From contig CACECO010000006.1 in the NCBI GenBank assembly GCA_902558075.1, positions 25,388 to 89,387 on the forward strand: a DNA stretch of 64,000 nt, in the 5' to 3' direction. The DNA comes from an uncultured Litorivicinus sp. (lineage in GTDB: Bacteria > Pseudomonadota > Gammaproteobacteria > Pseudomonadales > Litorivicinaceae). Position numbers and translations under genes: made by a program. The notes below the pieces were generated by a model, which saw only the letters and a list, made by a program, of their open reading frames with translations, did no database searches and was not told where the DNA came from. Below, piece by piece: positions 27,143 through 39,356 of this stretch. Numbering within the stretch: position 1 is the stretch's first letter; each line of letters opens with the position of its first letter.

Positions 27143-27283
27143 CTAACCAAAAATCATCGCTCCGAATATTAGCAAGATAAAAACGCCAATAAGTCGCATG
27201 GTGAGATCGCCAATTGCATCATCTGCTTTGTCTTGTTTTTTTCTTTTCCCCTTCTTTTTTCCTTTGGCAAATATTGCCTTCAT
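27143..27283 (-). CDS. Small basic single-pass membrane protein, too short for the ORF track
   Basis: This reverse-strand ORF of 46 residues starts with ATG 9 bases after a GGAG sequence. It encodes a lysine/arginine-rich N-terminus (FAKGKKKGKRKKQDK), a short acidic turn (ADDAIGD) and one hydrophobic segment to the C-terminus (LIGVFILLIFGAMIFG). The strongly positive N-terminal region followed by a transmembrane helix suggests an inner-membrane peptide with its N-terminus in the cytoplasm. No family was recognised. Confidence 0.5.
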   Translation of the reverse strand: MKAIFAKGKKKGKRKKQDKADDAIGDLTMRLIGVFILLIFGAMIFG

Positions 27284-27414
27284 ATAGGGTCTCCACGTAC
27301 CCCTTTTTAACGACCATCAATTTTTTTCATTTCGTATCATTTCCTTCTTTTGAGCGCTGTAGTAGTTTGGAACCACATACATTTGTTGATCAATAGCAAA
27401 TAAAGTGAAACAAA

Positions 27415-28056
27415 ATGGGAACATATTCTACCCACGCATGCCATAGATGTCAGATACGGCGGTCTGCAGTTTACATGAAGCAAATTGAGATTACTGCAAA
27501 GACCGGTAAAAGCGGATGGGGTTTAACCTTCAACCCCCAAAGGCAAAAAAGTGCAAGAATTAGTGCGCCCAGAAACTATTATAGCATCAGGAAAAAATGG
27601 GTATGTAATGACAAAAATGCCTGTCACAATCCAGAGTATTACATCGAATTAGAGAAAAGACTTGCCGCCGAGCGCGCTGAAAAAGAGCGATTACAGAAAA
27701 TTGAAGGTTTAAAAATTGAGACCAAAAATTCTATTGAAAACCAGGTTGTAAATTACTTGGTGCCAACCCGCATTGCTCGTCTTGGTCAAGTACTTAAACC
27801 TCTAATTGATGATAATGAAATCCAAACTGCTATCATGGAGTTGAAAACACGGTTCAAAGAAGAAATGCGTTCTGCATCGGCAGAAAAAATAATTTCTGAA
27901 ATTATTCGTCAGGGGGATATTTCTGCACCCTCTCCACTGAGTTCACCACAGGATTTGAGATTTAAGATACCTCCACGAAGTTCTCGAAAAAATATCGTAA
28001 ATAGATTTTTCCTGATTGAGAAAAAAGCGGAACAAAGTTTTTTCCAAATTTTGTAG
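27415..28056 (+). CDS. Zinc-ribbon and coiled-coil protein, probably the front part of a broken membrane/TerB gene
   Basis: This 213-residue ORF has a CxxC near the start (ACHRCQIRR) and a second cysteine pair (WVCNDKNACHN) near residue 65, suggesting a zinc-binding domain. A charged coiled coil follows (ELEKRLAAERAEKERLQKIEG), then helical sequence with YLVPTRIARLGQVLKPLIDD. It ends at a TAG. Reading through it in the same frame gives GWVLAYFKLVFYMGTLGVGWLLIRII, a membrane segment continuing in the next ORF. I therefore suspect one ancestral protein that runs on to the TerB domain at 28413. If the breaks are real, the locus is decaying. Confidence 0.5.
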   Translation: MGTYSTHACHRCQIRRSAVYMKQIEITAKTGKSGWGLTFNPQRQKSARISAPRNYYSIRKKWVCNDKNACHNPEYYIELEKRLAAERAEKERLQKIEGLKIETKNSIENQVVNYLVPTRIARLGQVLKPLIDDNEIQTAIMELKTRFKEEMRSASAEKIISEIIRQGDISAPSPLSSPQDLRFKIPPRSSRKNIVNRFFLIEKKAEQSFFQIL

Positions 28057-28092
28057 GGATGGGTTCTCGCATATTTCAAACTTGTTTTTTAT

Positions 28093-28341
28093 ATGGGCAC
28101 ACTGGGTGTTGGGTGGTTACTTATCAGAATTATAAGGAAAAAAAGACCTGCTGAGATATATGAAAAAGAAGTAAAAAAAATTGCGAAATTATTGTCTCGT
28201 CATTTCAACAAAACACACCTTCTCAATGACATAGTAAAACAACTTAAATCTGACGATAAGTTACTGTCACTTCCATATTTCAATGACTGCTACCCCCCAA
28301 GTTATCGACCAAGATGTTTGGAAGTCTGCCACGGTGAGTAA
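28093..28341 (+). pseudogene. Middle fragment of the zinc-ribbon/TM/TerB locus
   Basis: The 82-residue ORF begins inside a hydrophobic segment (MGTLGVGWLLIRIIRKKRP) and continues with helical, lysine-rich sequence (EVKKIAKLLSRHFNKTHLLNDIVKQLK). It shares the frame of the preceding ORF across a TAG at 28054. Removing one C from the CCCCCC run near 28293 would move it to the frame encoding QVIDQDVWKSATV, which runs up to a T8 run near 28426. Removing one T there joins the TerB ORF. It is therefore best read as a piece of a larger gene. Confidence 0.45.
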
Positions 28342-28412
28342 ATCCAGAGGTTCAGAGAACACTGGTGAAATAAATTCTAAAACTGGCGATATTCAGACTT
28401 TAAAAAAAATAT

Positions 28413-28856
28413 ATGAAAGTGATGATTTTTTTTGACATTTGCATGATTGTGTTGATGCGTTCAGTTGGCGGAGCAGATGGAAAATTGTCAAAAGAAGAGA
28501 TGACGACGATTAAGTCAAAATACACTGTTTCCTCATCAAGTGAAAAATTAATAACAAGTTTATTGAAGATAAAAGGACACCAAGAATTAATATTGAAGAT
28601 GATGACAACGCTGTTTGCAGGAAATACAGCAGTGCTTGAAATGATTATCAGCAATTTGATAATACTCGCTGAAGCGGATGGTGAAGTTTCGCAATCAGAA
28701 GAACGAGCAATTCATTCAATTGGTAAAAAATTAGGTCTTTCTAGAAAATCAGTTCAAAATATAATTGATAGTCAAAATCCGTTGATTGAAGAAGATGACG
28801 GCGTTCAATATTTTGATGAAGATTTTTTCCCAGAGTTTGAGGAAGTGATGAATTAG
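28413..28856 (+). CDS. TerB-like (tellurite-resistance TerB fold) domain protein
   Basis: This 147-residue ORF has two TerB-type repeats: IVLMRSVGGADGKLSKEEMTTIKSKY and LIILAEADGEVSQSEERAIHSIGKKLGLS. In each, an acidic ADG-x-[LV]-S turn precedes a helix, as in TerB/DjlA-type domains. The C-terminus is highly acidic (IEEDDGVQYFDEDFFPEFEE). TerB domains bind metal in some proteins and take part in membrane-associated stress systems; the role here is not established. The ATG at the start may be an artefact of a frame break in the T8 run. A small membrane peptide follows at once. Confidence 0.6.
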   Translation: MKVMIFFDICMIVLMRSVGGADGKLSKEEMTTIKSKYTVSSSSEKLITSLLKIKGHQELILKMMTTLFAGNTAVLEMIISNLIILAEADGEVSQSEERAIHSIGKKLGLSRKSVQNIIDSQNPLIEEDDGVQYFDEDFFPEFEEVMN

Positions 28857-28865
28857 GAGTCATAG

Positions 28866-28973
28866 TTGATTAGAGATTTCCTTGAAGCGGTCTGGAACAT
28901 CATAAAATTAATTATATTTATTGCGTTTGCTGGTGGGATAATATTTTTTTTGTTTTTTCTTATCCAAGGTTAA
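28866..28973 (+). CDS. 35-residue hydrophobic peptide downstream of the TerB gene
   Basis: This short ORF starts at TTG with AGGAG eight bases upstream, just after the TerB stop. It encodes IRDFLEAVWNIIKLIIFIAF followed by AGGIIFFLFFLIQG, essentially one or two membrane-spanning stretches. The spacing suggests translational coupling with the TerB ORF. It is too small for the ORF track. The call rests on the ribosome-binding site and the amphipathic-then-hydrophobic layout; no homologue was recognised. Confidence 0.4.
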   Translation: MIRDFLEAVWNIIKLIIFIAFAGGIIFFLFFLIQG

Positions 28974-29110
28974 TCCACTATTTATTCATTCGCCTCCCAC
29001 TCTAATAATCATCCCTTGTATTTTTTGTGAGAAGACTTCAATTCACTCTAAAATGTCATTTACTGTTTCAGCATCTTCTTCGTATTGCATAAAATTTTGT
29101 TTCGAAAATT

Positions 29111-29290
29111 TCACTTCTTCTTACTCTTCCAAGTTCCACCGTATTGGTAGGTGTCCTCAAATCGTGTTTCAACGTCCATCAGACACTTTCCACAAAGAAA
29201 AACCCAATCCTTCAAACCATTGTATCGACACCGATACAGAACTTCCTTTGCGTCATTACAGACATAACAAAACTTAGTTCTGACTCTCAT
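29111..29290 (-). CDS. Small conserved-looking zinc-ribbon protein (59 residues), too short for the ORF track
   Basis: The reverse strand encodes a protein with CYVCN near residue 8 and CGKC near residue 33, a four-cysteine zinc ribbon. Between them is EVLYRCRYNGLKDWVFL and after them VETRFEDTYQYGGTWKSKKK. The sequence matches my recollection of a small conserved protein of marine bacteria and cyanobacteria with the same C..C/YRCRY/C..C/YQYGGTWK pattern. The start overlaps the stop of the 93-residue gene upstream by 17 bp, so the two form an operon. A 23-residue acidic ORF (29043-29114, starting GTG over its stop) may follow. The function is unknown. Confidence 0.65.
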   Translation of the reverse strand: MRVRTKFCYVCNDAKEVLYRCRYNGLKDWVFLCGKCLMDVETRFEDTYQYGGTWKSKKK

Positions 29291-29555
29291 CGCACCATCG
29301 TCTGACTTTATCTCTATAGTCGGAGAAGTATTTAGAAATAACGTTGATATCGAATGACGACAGAATGGATGTGTTTGGTTCTCTCTCTAGAAGGAACTTA
29401 AAAGAGAAGTCCAACAATTGCGTCTTCGTAACATTGTTGTCGGTTAAGTCATTAAGACTTTGGTCAGTGATTGTCACCGTATGAGTGGTTGTTAACGTTT
29501 CTGCAACAGTCACCGTAAAGACATCATCGCTTAATTTTTTGATTGAAAGAGACAT
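29274..29555 (-). CDS. Conserved hypothetical small protein
   Basis: This 93-residue protein starts MSLSIKKLSDDVFTVTVAETLTTTHTVTITDQSLNDLT and ends FKFLLEREPNTSILSSFDINVISKYFSDYRDKV. I recognise this pattern from a widespread family of small uncharacterised proteins with the FLLERE...SILSSFDI...YF core. No cysteines or membrane segments are needed for this fold. It is the first gene of a pair with the zinc-ribbon protein at 29111. There is no enzymatic motif and the function is unknown. Confidence 0.65.
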   Translation of the reverse strand: MSLSIKKLSDDVFTVTVAETLTTTHTVTITDQSLNDLTDNNVTKTQLLDFSFKFLLEREPNTSILSSFDINVISKYFSDYRDKVRRWCDESQN

Positions 29556-29662
29556 TTCATAAATTCACTTCAAGGAAATTTTGCAATATCAGAACCATAC
29601 CCTCACAGGAACACTTACTATGTCAATCTGTAATGTATAAAATATATTATAAAATCAATAAT

Positions 29663-31483
29663 TTATTCGACGGTCACTGATTTGGCTAAGTTACGCGGCT
29701 GATCAACATCGGTGCCACGAAGCACTGCAACATGGTAAGAGAGAAGCTGTAATGGCAATGTAAAGACGATAGGGGCAACCAACGGATCTATCTCTGGCAT
29801 TACGCACTGAGTGATTTCATCAGACGCTTCTGTCGCAACGGCAAAATCTGCAAATAAAATTAACTGTCCACCGCGCGCTTTGACTTCCGACAAGTTCGAC
29901 CGAAGCTTTTCTACCAGTTCGTCATTTGGGGCAACAGCAACGACTGGCATTGTCTCATCGACGAGTGCCAGAGGACCGTGTTTCAACTCACCAGCAGGGT
30001 ATGCTTCGGCATGAATATAAGATAATTCTTTAAGCTTTAAGGCACCCTCCATCGCTATCGGATTCATGGTGGCTCGCCCTAAAAAGAGCGTATGTTGCTT
30101 GTCAATGAACTGCTCAGAAATAGTCTGAATTTGAGGCTCTAATGTGAGCACCTCTTCGAGCAAGCGTGGTAGCTGCTGAAGAACCTGAACAAAGTTTGAT
30201 TCACTGAATTCTAGAACAGATTGGTTTTTAGCCATCAGACCCGCAAGCAATAACAAAACTGTTAATTGCGTGGTGAAAGCTTTGGTACTAGCAACACCTA
30301 TTTCGGGGCCAGCTTCAGTAAATAACGCAAGATTAGTCTCGCGAACCAGACTAGATGTTGCCACGTTACAGATTGCGAGAGTCGTCAAGACATTCGTCGA
30401 ATCGATATAGCGGAGTGCAGATAATACATCTGCTGTCTCACCCGATTGTGAAATTGCAATCCATAATGTATTCGGTAACGTGACAACCTTACGATATCGG
30501 TATTCACTTGCAATTTCGACTTGGCAAGGAATACCGACCAAACTTTCAATCCAATACTTGGCAACCAGTCCGGCGTGGTAACTGGTGCCGCATGCGACAA
30601 TTTGTACAGCCTTGGCTTCCGCTAGCAGTTGATCGCCTTGGGGGCCGAGAACGCCTCTCAAAATTTGATTCTTTCCAAGCCGCCCTTGTAGTGTCGTTAG
30701 TACGGCGTTGGGCTGTTCGTAAATTTCTTTCGCCATAAAATGACGATACTGCCCTTTAGATACTTGCTCACTTGAGGCGGTAGCCTGAACAAGAGGCCGA
30801 TTGACCGGCTGATGATCACCATCATAGATCTCAAGAGCATGAGCTCTGAGCTTTGCCGAGTCACCTTCGTTCAGGAAGATAAATCGATCTGTCACGTGAA
30901 GTAGCGCCAGCTGATCTGAGCCAACAAAGTGCTCACCGTGACCAACGCCAATCACAAGAGGACTGCCCTGACGCGCAACCCATAAGACGCCTGGAGTCTC
31001 CTGATCAAGAATCGCGAGAGCGAATGCACCTTCGAGTCGCTTGATAGCCGCTGTCACAACAGCATCGAAGCTATCGTGTGTCTGGCTTACGGAGTGAAGA
31101 AGATGTGCAATGGTTTCCGTATCAGTATCTGAATCAAACGTATATCCAAAATCTGTGAGTTCGCTCCTCAACGACTCGTAGTTTTCGATGATACCGTTGT
31201 GAACAACGGCAAAACGTCCTGACTGATGAGGATGAGCGTTCTTAATGCTTGGAACGCCATGTGTGGCCCAGCGGGTGTGTGCGATACCTTGATTAGCCGT
31301 TGAATCCCTTAACAGCGACTCGAGTTTAGCAACCTTTCCTTGAGCACGCGTTCGCTGAATATGGCCGCCAGCCAATGTGGCCAAACCAGCTGAGTCATAT
31401 CCACGATATTCCAGGCGTTTTAAGCCCTCAAGCAAAATTGATTGAACTGGACGTTCAGCGATTGCTGCAACAATGCCACACAT
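29663..31483 (-). CDS. glmS: Glutamine-fructose-6-phosphate aminotransferase (isomerising) GlmS
   Basis: This makes glucosamine-6-phosphate from fructose-6-phosphate and glutamine, the first committed step toward UDP-GlcNAc for peptidoglycan and lipopolysaccharide. The N-terminal nucleophile is seen as MCGIVAAI (Cys2 after methionine removal). The glutaminase domain has THGVPS and HNGIIENY. Two SIS domains follow (CGTSYHAGLVAKYWIE; SQSGETADVLSALRY), ending LAKSVTVE. The 606 residues match the family. It is the last gene of the ATP synthase-glmU-glmS run. No glmS-ribozyme-like sequence was looked for beyond eye inspection; none is expected in this group. Confidence 0.96.
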   Translation of the reverse strand: MCGIVAAIAERPVQSILLEGLKRLEYRGYDSAGLATLAGGHIQRTRAQGKVAKLESLLRDSTANQGIAHTRWATHGVPSIKNAHPHQSGRFAVVHNGIIENYESLRSELTDFGYTFDSDTDTETIAHLLHSVSQTHDSFDAVVTAAIKRLEGAFALAILDQETPGVLWVARQGSPLVIGVGHGEHFVGSDQLALLHVTDRFIFLNEGDSAKLRAHALEIYDGDHQPVNRPLVQATASSEQVSKGQYRHFMAKEIYEQPNAVLTTLQGRLGKNQILRGVLGPQGDQLLAEAKAVQIVACGTSYHAGLVAKYWIESLVGIPCQVEIASEYRYRKVVTLPNTLWIAISQSGETADVLSALRYIDSTNVLTTLAICNVATSSLVRETNLALFTEAGPEIGVASTKAFTTQLTVLLLLAGLMAKNQSVLEFSESNFVQVLQQLPRLLEEVLTLEPQIQTISEQFIDKQHTLFLGRATMNPIAMEGALKLKELSYIHAEAYPAGELKHGPLALVDETMPVVAVAPNDELVEKLRSNLSEVKARGGQLILFADFAVATEASDEITQCVMPEIDPLVAPIVFTLPLQLLSYHVAVLRGTDVDQPRNLAKSVTVE

Positions 31484-31486
31484 GCC

Positions 31487-32857
31487 TTAACCCTTGGTTT
31501 TCTTTGGTCTTCGATAACCAGGAATATTAATCTGTTTACTGCGAGCAAGTGCAAGATTTTGAGACTCGACATCATTGGTGATCACGGACCCGGCCCCTGT
31601 GGTCACCTGATCACCTAGCGTAACGGGTGCGATTAAGCTCGTATTAGATCCAATGAATACATCATCACCGAGAGTCGTTTGATGTTTTGACGTACCGTCA
31701 TAATTGCAGGTTATTGTGCCTGCACCGATATTGACGCGCCGACCAATTATCGCATCGCCAACGTAGGAGAGATGATTAATCTTGGAGCCCTCAGCTACAC
31801 TGGCATTTTTGATCTCGCAAAAGTTACCAACGTGGGTTGTATCTGAGAGCTCTGTTCCTGGTCTCAACCGAGTAAAAGGGCCAATTTGAGCGTTGCGTCC
31901 AACGATTGCTGATTCTGCAACCGTGTATGGCTTAATGACAGAATATTCACCGATCACAACGTTCGTTAAGTGACAACCAAACCCAACGCGAACATTCGGT
32001 TCGATTGAGATTGGCCCATTGAGGGTCACATGCGGCTCAATAATAGTATCTGGATGGATCTCGAGGTGTCGACCGTTGAGGTACACAGTGTCAGGATCAA
32101 CCAAGGTCACACCACGATCCATTAAAGCGGAACGTCGTTTTCTTTGAATCAGTCGGTTGAGATCAGCGAGCTGCTGACGATCATTGACGCCCATGGTTGC
32201 CATCATCGTGCCCGGAATTCCATGGACTTCGCACCCCGAACCAACACTTAACTGAACACAATCTGTCAAATAGTACTCGTTCTGAGTATTGGAATTAGTT
32301 AATTGTGGAAGGAGCTCCTGAAACAATGAAGTCGGAGCTGTGTAAATACCAGTATTAATCTCGCAAATATCGCGCTGTGAGGGCGAGGCATCGCGATGCT
32401 CAACAATGGCGATTACATTGCCATCATCGTCACGCACAATACGACCATAACCAGTTGGGTCGCTGGCAACTGCGTACAGCACCGCAAGACGAGACTTCCC
32501 AGCGGCGATTAAGGGCTCAATATCCTCTTGTGAGACTAGAGGAACATCACCATACAAAACCAACGTCTGGCCGTCAGTGCCAAGTCCATGCATGGCAATT
32601 TGCAGCGCGTGCCCTGTGCCCAACTGCTCATTTTGATGAATGACCTCCGCGCCAAGATCAATTACAAATGGATCCACTTGAGCGGCACCATGACCGGTTA
32701 CCACGCGTATTCGACCACCATGATAATCGACCAGCGATTGGGCAACTGATAAAACATGTCCGAGCAGTGGTTCCCCTGCGATTTCGTGCAGGACTTTAGG
32801 TAGGGAGGAGTGCATCCGACTGCCTTTACCAGCGGCCAGAATGATAACATTAAGCAC
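31487..32857 (-). CDS. glmU: Bifunctional GlmU (GlcN-1-P acetyltransferase / GlcNAc-1-P uridylyltransferase)
   Basis: This catalyses the last two steps to UDP-GlcNAc. The N-terminal uridylyltransferase domain shows IILAAGKGSRMHSSLPKVLHEIAG and LYGDVPL. The C-terminal half is a left-handed beta-helix with hexapeptide repeats (for example IGPFTRLRPGTEL, VGDAIIGRRVNIGAGTITCNYDG), and the acetyltransferase His/Asn region is visible in NFCEIKNA. The 456 residues match the family. The start overlaps the atpC stop by eight bases and glmS follows after three bases. Confidence 0.96.
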   Translation of the reverse strand: MLNVIILAAGKGSRMHSSLPKVLHEIAGEPLLGHVLSVAQSLVDYHGGRIRVVTGHGAAQVDPFVIDLGAEVIHQNEQLGTGHALQIAMHGLGTDGQTLVLYGDVPLVSQEDIEPLIAAGKSRLAVLYAVASDPTGYGRIVRDDDGNVIAIVEHRDASPSQRDICEINTGIYTAPTSLFQELLPQLTNSNTQNEYYLTDCVQLSVGSGCEVHGIPGTMMATMGVNDRQQLADLNRLIQRKRRSALMDRGVTLVDPDTVYLNGRHLEIHPDTIIEPHVTLNGPISIEPNVRVGFGCHLTNVVIGEYSVIKPYTVAESAIVGRNAQIGPFTRLRPGTELSDTTHVGNFCEIKNASVAEGSKINHLSYVGDAIIGRRVNIGAGTITCNYDGTSKHQTTLGDDVFIGSNTSLIAPVTLGDQVTTGAGSVITNDVESQNLALARSKQINIPGYRRPKKTKG

Positions 32858-33272
32858 GGCGTTGGCGCAGCTGTTCGATCACACGAATGCGTGCAACCGC
32901 TTCAGCCAATTCGATTGCGGCACGTGAATATTCAAACTCAGATTGTTGTTCATCAAGAAGCCGCTTCGCCTCTTCCTGAGCATGAAGCGCGGCCGCTTCA
33001 TCTAGATTTTCCGCGCGCTCTGCTGTATCAGCCAGAATGGTAATTTGCGATGGAATCACTTCAAGGAACCCACCGGAGACGAAGAATAGTTCATCGTCAC
33101 CATTTTCAAATACAAGACGAACTGGACCTGCCTTAAGCGAGGTGATCAAAGGGGCGTGACCCGGCGTAATACCGAGATCACCCAAATCACCTGAAGCGAT
33201 AACCATTTGGACCTCACCCTCATAGAGTGATTGTTCGGCTGATACAACATTACACCTCATGGTAGTTGCCAT
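32850..33272 (-). CDS. atpC: ATP synthase epsilon subunit AtpC
   Basis: This is the F1 central-stalk inhibitory subunit, 140 residues. The N-terminal beta-barrel is clear (VVSAEQSLYEGEVQMVIASGDLGDLGITPGHAPLIT, FFVSGGFLEV), followed by the C-terminal helical hairpin (AEEAKRLLDEQQ-like ALHAQEEAKRLLDEQ). It ends the eight-subunit synthase set plus atpI and leads into glmU. Confidence 0.95.
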   Translation of the reverse strand: MATTMRCNVVSAEQSLYEGEVQMVIASGDLGDLGITPGHAPLITSLKAGPVRLVFENGDDELFFVSGGFLEVIPSQITILADTAERAENLDEAAALHAQEEAKRLLDEQQSEFEYSRAAIELAEAVARIRVIEQLRQRRA

Positions 33273-33281
33273 TAGAACCCC

Positions 33282-35557
<2,276 letters not shown>

Positions 35558-35581
35558 ATTGTGCCCTTTACCTATCCAGCT

Positions 35582-37126
35582 TTAGTAAGTCCGTGATGAT
35601 TTGAAAGATTCGACGCAAGCCTTGAGCTTCGCCGCGATATCGTCGTTGTAATCGCCTGACTTGTTGATCTCATCGCGCAACGATGCGTGCTCTGAGTTGA
35701 AGTAGTCAAGCAGTGCCGCCTCAAAGGCAACGACTTTTGTCACATCGACATCATCAAGAAAACCTTCGTTCGCAACAAACAGCACAAGGCCCATCTCAGC
35801 AACAGACTGCGGACTATATTGCTTTTGCTTCATCAGCTCGGTTACTCGCTGACCATGTTCAAGTTGCTTACGTGTTGCGTCGTCAAGATCCGAAGCGAAC
35901 TGCGCAAAGGCCGCGAGTTCGCGATACTGGGCAAGCGCAAGGCGAATGCCTCCACCAAGCTTTTTTACAACCTTTGTTTGAGCCGCTCCACCCACTCGTG
36001 ATACCGAGATACCTGCGTTCATCGCTGGACGGATACCTGAGTTGAAAAGGTTCGTCTCAAGGAAAATCTGACCGTCTGTGATCGAAATCACGTTCGTTGG
36101 TACGAACGCAGAAACGTCACCCGCCTGAGTCTCGATAATTGGAAGCGCCGTCAGAGATCCGGTCTGTCCCTTAACTTTCCCGTCGGTGAGTTGTTCAACG
36201 TAATCCGCATTGACTCGAGCCGCCCGCTCGAGAAGCCGTGAATGCAAATAGAAAACATCACCCGGATAAGCCTCCCGTCCAGGTGGCCGACGCAGCAGCA
36301 ACGAAATTTGACGATATGCGACCGCTTGCTTCGACAAGTCATCATAGACGATCAGGGCGTCTTCACCACGATCACGGAAATACTCACCCATCGTACAACC
36401 AGAGAACGCAGCCAAAAACTGCATCGCTGCCGGATCAGCCGCACCGGCCGCAACGATGATGGTATGAGCCATGGCGCCGTGCTCTTCGAGCTTACGAACA
36501 ACCGATGCAATTGATGATTGCTTCTGACCAATTGCAACATAGATACATTTTACGCCCGTGCCTTTTTGGTTAATGATCGCATCAATCGCGACTGCAGTTT
36601 TACCAGTCTGGCGGTCACCAATGATGAGCTCGCGCTGGCCGCGGCCGATCGGGACCATCGCATCTATCGCTTTCAGACCTGTTTGAACTGGCTGATCAAC
36701 TGATTGACGGGCAATAACCCCCGGCGCAACTTTCTCAATTGCATCGGTGCCATCAGATTCAATATCGCCTTTACCATCGATTGGGTTTCCAAGTGCGTCA
36801 ACAACACGACCCAGAAGACCATTCCCCACAGGGACTTCCAAAATGCGGCCCGTACAGCGAGCCGTCTGCCCTTCAGCGAGTTTCTGATAGTCACCAAGTA
36901 CAACGGCACCAACAGAGTCACGCTCAAGATTAAGCGCCATTCCGTAAACACTACCCTCAAATTCAATCATCTCACCGTACATGACGTCGGCAAGGCCGTA
37001 GACACGAACGATACCGTCTGAAACGGATACGATCGTTCCTTCATTCGTTGCTGATACAGCGATGTCTGCCTTAGCAATTCGCTGTTTGATCAGTTCGCTG
37101 ATCTCAGAAGGATTCAATTGATCCAT
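35582..37126 (-). CDS. atpA: ATP synthase alpha subunit AtpA
   Basis: This is the non-catalytic nucleotide-binding F1 alpha subunit, 514 residues. The P-loop is [13 protein letters not shown]; the [15 protein letters not shown] region and [47 protein letters not shown] are the expected alpha-specific stretches. The arginine finger lies in SISVSRVGG. The N-terminus [17 protein letters not shown] is typical. It has 25-28 bp spacers to its neighbours. Confidence 0.97.
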   Translation of the reverse strand: MDQLNPSEISELIKQRIAKADIAVSATNEGTIVSVSDGIVRVYGLADVMYGEMIEFEGSVYGMALNLERDSVGAVVLGDYQKLAEGQTARCTGRILEVPVGNGLLGRVVDALGNPIDGKGDIESDGTDAIEKVAPGVIARQSVDQPVQTGLKAIDAMVPIGRGQRELIIGDRQTGKTAVAIDAIINQKGTGVKCIYVAIGQKQSSIASVVRKLEEHGAMAHTIIVAAGAADPAAMQFLAAFSGCTMGEYFRDRGEDALIVYDDLSKQAVAYRQISLLLRRPPGREAYPGDVFYLHSRLLERAARVNADYVEQLTDGKVKGQTGSLTALPIIETQAGDVSAFVPTNVISITDGQIFLETNLFNSGIRPAMNAGISVSRVGGAAQTKVVKKLGGGIRLALAQYRELAAFAQFASDLDDATRKQLEHGQRVTELMKQKQYSPQSVAEMGLVLFVANEGFLDDVDVTKVVAFEAALLDYFNSEHASLRDEINKSGDYNDDIAAKLKACVESFKSSRTY

Positions 37127-37153
37127 GAAACTTTCCTTTCAAATTCTCTTTGC

Positions 37154-37693
37154 TTAAGCGGTCAAGGATTCGGCAATCTTTGAGAGCCGCCCACGAACTG
37201 TCGCGTCAATTACAGTGTCACTCGACCGAATTTCGAAACCGCCGATCAAAGATTGATCAACGGCAGTCTCAACACGAATAGATTTGCCTGCATAACGCGC
37301 TTTCAACTTAGATTCCAAAATCTGAATCTCATCGCTCTCCAAAGGAAATGCGCTTGTAATTGTCACTTCCAAAGCTTCTTGGCCTTGGGCCAAAAGAGTT
37401 TCAAATTCTGTTAAAATTGCAGGCAAAGCTAGAAGGCGCCCGTAATACGCTAGCGCTTCAATCAATGCACCCGTACCATCTACTGCCACATCCTTGGTTA
37501 AATCAGTCAAAATCTCGCATTTTGCGTCGGCTTTAACGGCCGGATTCTTCAATACTTCAACCATTGCTTCATCAGCAGTGATTGAAGAGGCTTTCTGCAA
37601 AAACGAGCTCCATGCTGCTTCAGCTTTTGAGGCGACAGCATGGGAGAATATCGCTTTAGCATAAGGTCGAGCGATCGTGGTGAGTTCTGCCAT
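37154..37693 (-). CDS. atpH: ATP synthase delta subunit AtpH
   Basis: This is the peripheral-stalk F1 delta subunit, 179 residues, linking the b-dimer to the top of alpha3beta3. The N-terminus ELTTIARPYAKAIFSHAVAS and the C-terminal VETAVDQSLIGGFEIRSSDTVIDATVRGRLSKIAESL are diagnostic. It is placed between atpF and atpA, as usual. Confidence 0.95.
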   Translation of the reverse strand: MAELTTIARPYAKAIFSHAVASKAEAAWSSFLQKASSITADEAMVEVLKNPAVKADAKCEILTDLTKDVAVDGTGALIEALAYYGRLLALPAILTEFETLLAQGQEALEVTITSAFPLESDEIQILESKLKARYAGKSIRVETAVDQSLIGGFEIRSSDTVIDATVRGRLSKIAESLTA

Positions 37694-37704
37694 TAATTGC
37701 CTCC

Positions 37705-38175
37705 TTAAAGCTCTTCAGCCAACTCGGCTAACAACTTTTTGTGCGCGGCCTGATCGACAGTCGCACCTAGCACACGCTCTGCACCAACAACAGCCAGCTT
37801 AGCAACGTCAGCGCGCAATGATTCACGTGCTTGAGCTGCATCTTGAGCAATTTGGGCTTGAGCTGATGCCATAATTTTCTCGGCTTCGGCTCTTGCTTTA
37901 TCTTGTGCTTCCTCAACGATCTGCGACGATCTTTTATTAGCCTGCTCTAATAGCTCAGTAACTTGAGTTCGAGCTTGCTTCAGTTCATCTTCGATCTGAG
38001 ATTTTGCGCTTTCAAGATCACGAGCCGCTTTGTCAGCAGCATCAAGGCCTTCAGCGATCTTTTTCTGGCGCTCTGCCAGGGCCCCGGAAATAGGCGGCCA
38101 AACATACTTCATACAAAAGATAACAAAAATCGTAAAAGCGATAAGCTGCCCTATAAGGGTCAGATTTAAATTCAC
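37705..38175 (-). CDS. atpF: ATP synthase b subunit AtpF
   Basis: This is the peripheral-stalk b subunit, 156 residues. A single N-terminal membrane helix ([25 protein letters not shown]) is followed by a long charged coiled coil ([29 protein letters not shown] and onward). The final stretch ELAEEL is typical. It sits between atpE and atpH. Confidence 0.95.
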   Translation of the reverse strand: MNLNLTLIGQLIAFTIFVIFCMKYVWPPISGALAERQKKIAEGLDAADKAARDLESAKSQIEDELKQARTQVTELLEQANKRSSQIVEEAQDKARAEAEKIMASAQAQIAQDAAQARESLRADVAKLAVVGAERVLGATVDQAAHKKLLAELAEEL

Positions 38176-38221
38176 AATTGCACCTCGCGGTCGGTTAAAT
38201 CATCCAAAGGATCCGGACGTC

Positions 38222-38494
<273 letters not shown>

Positions 38495-38513
38495 TTAAAA
38501 TTAAATTGTTGTT

Positions 38514-39347
<834 letters not shown>

Positions 39348-39356
39348 TCAATGTAT

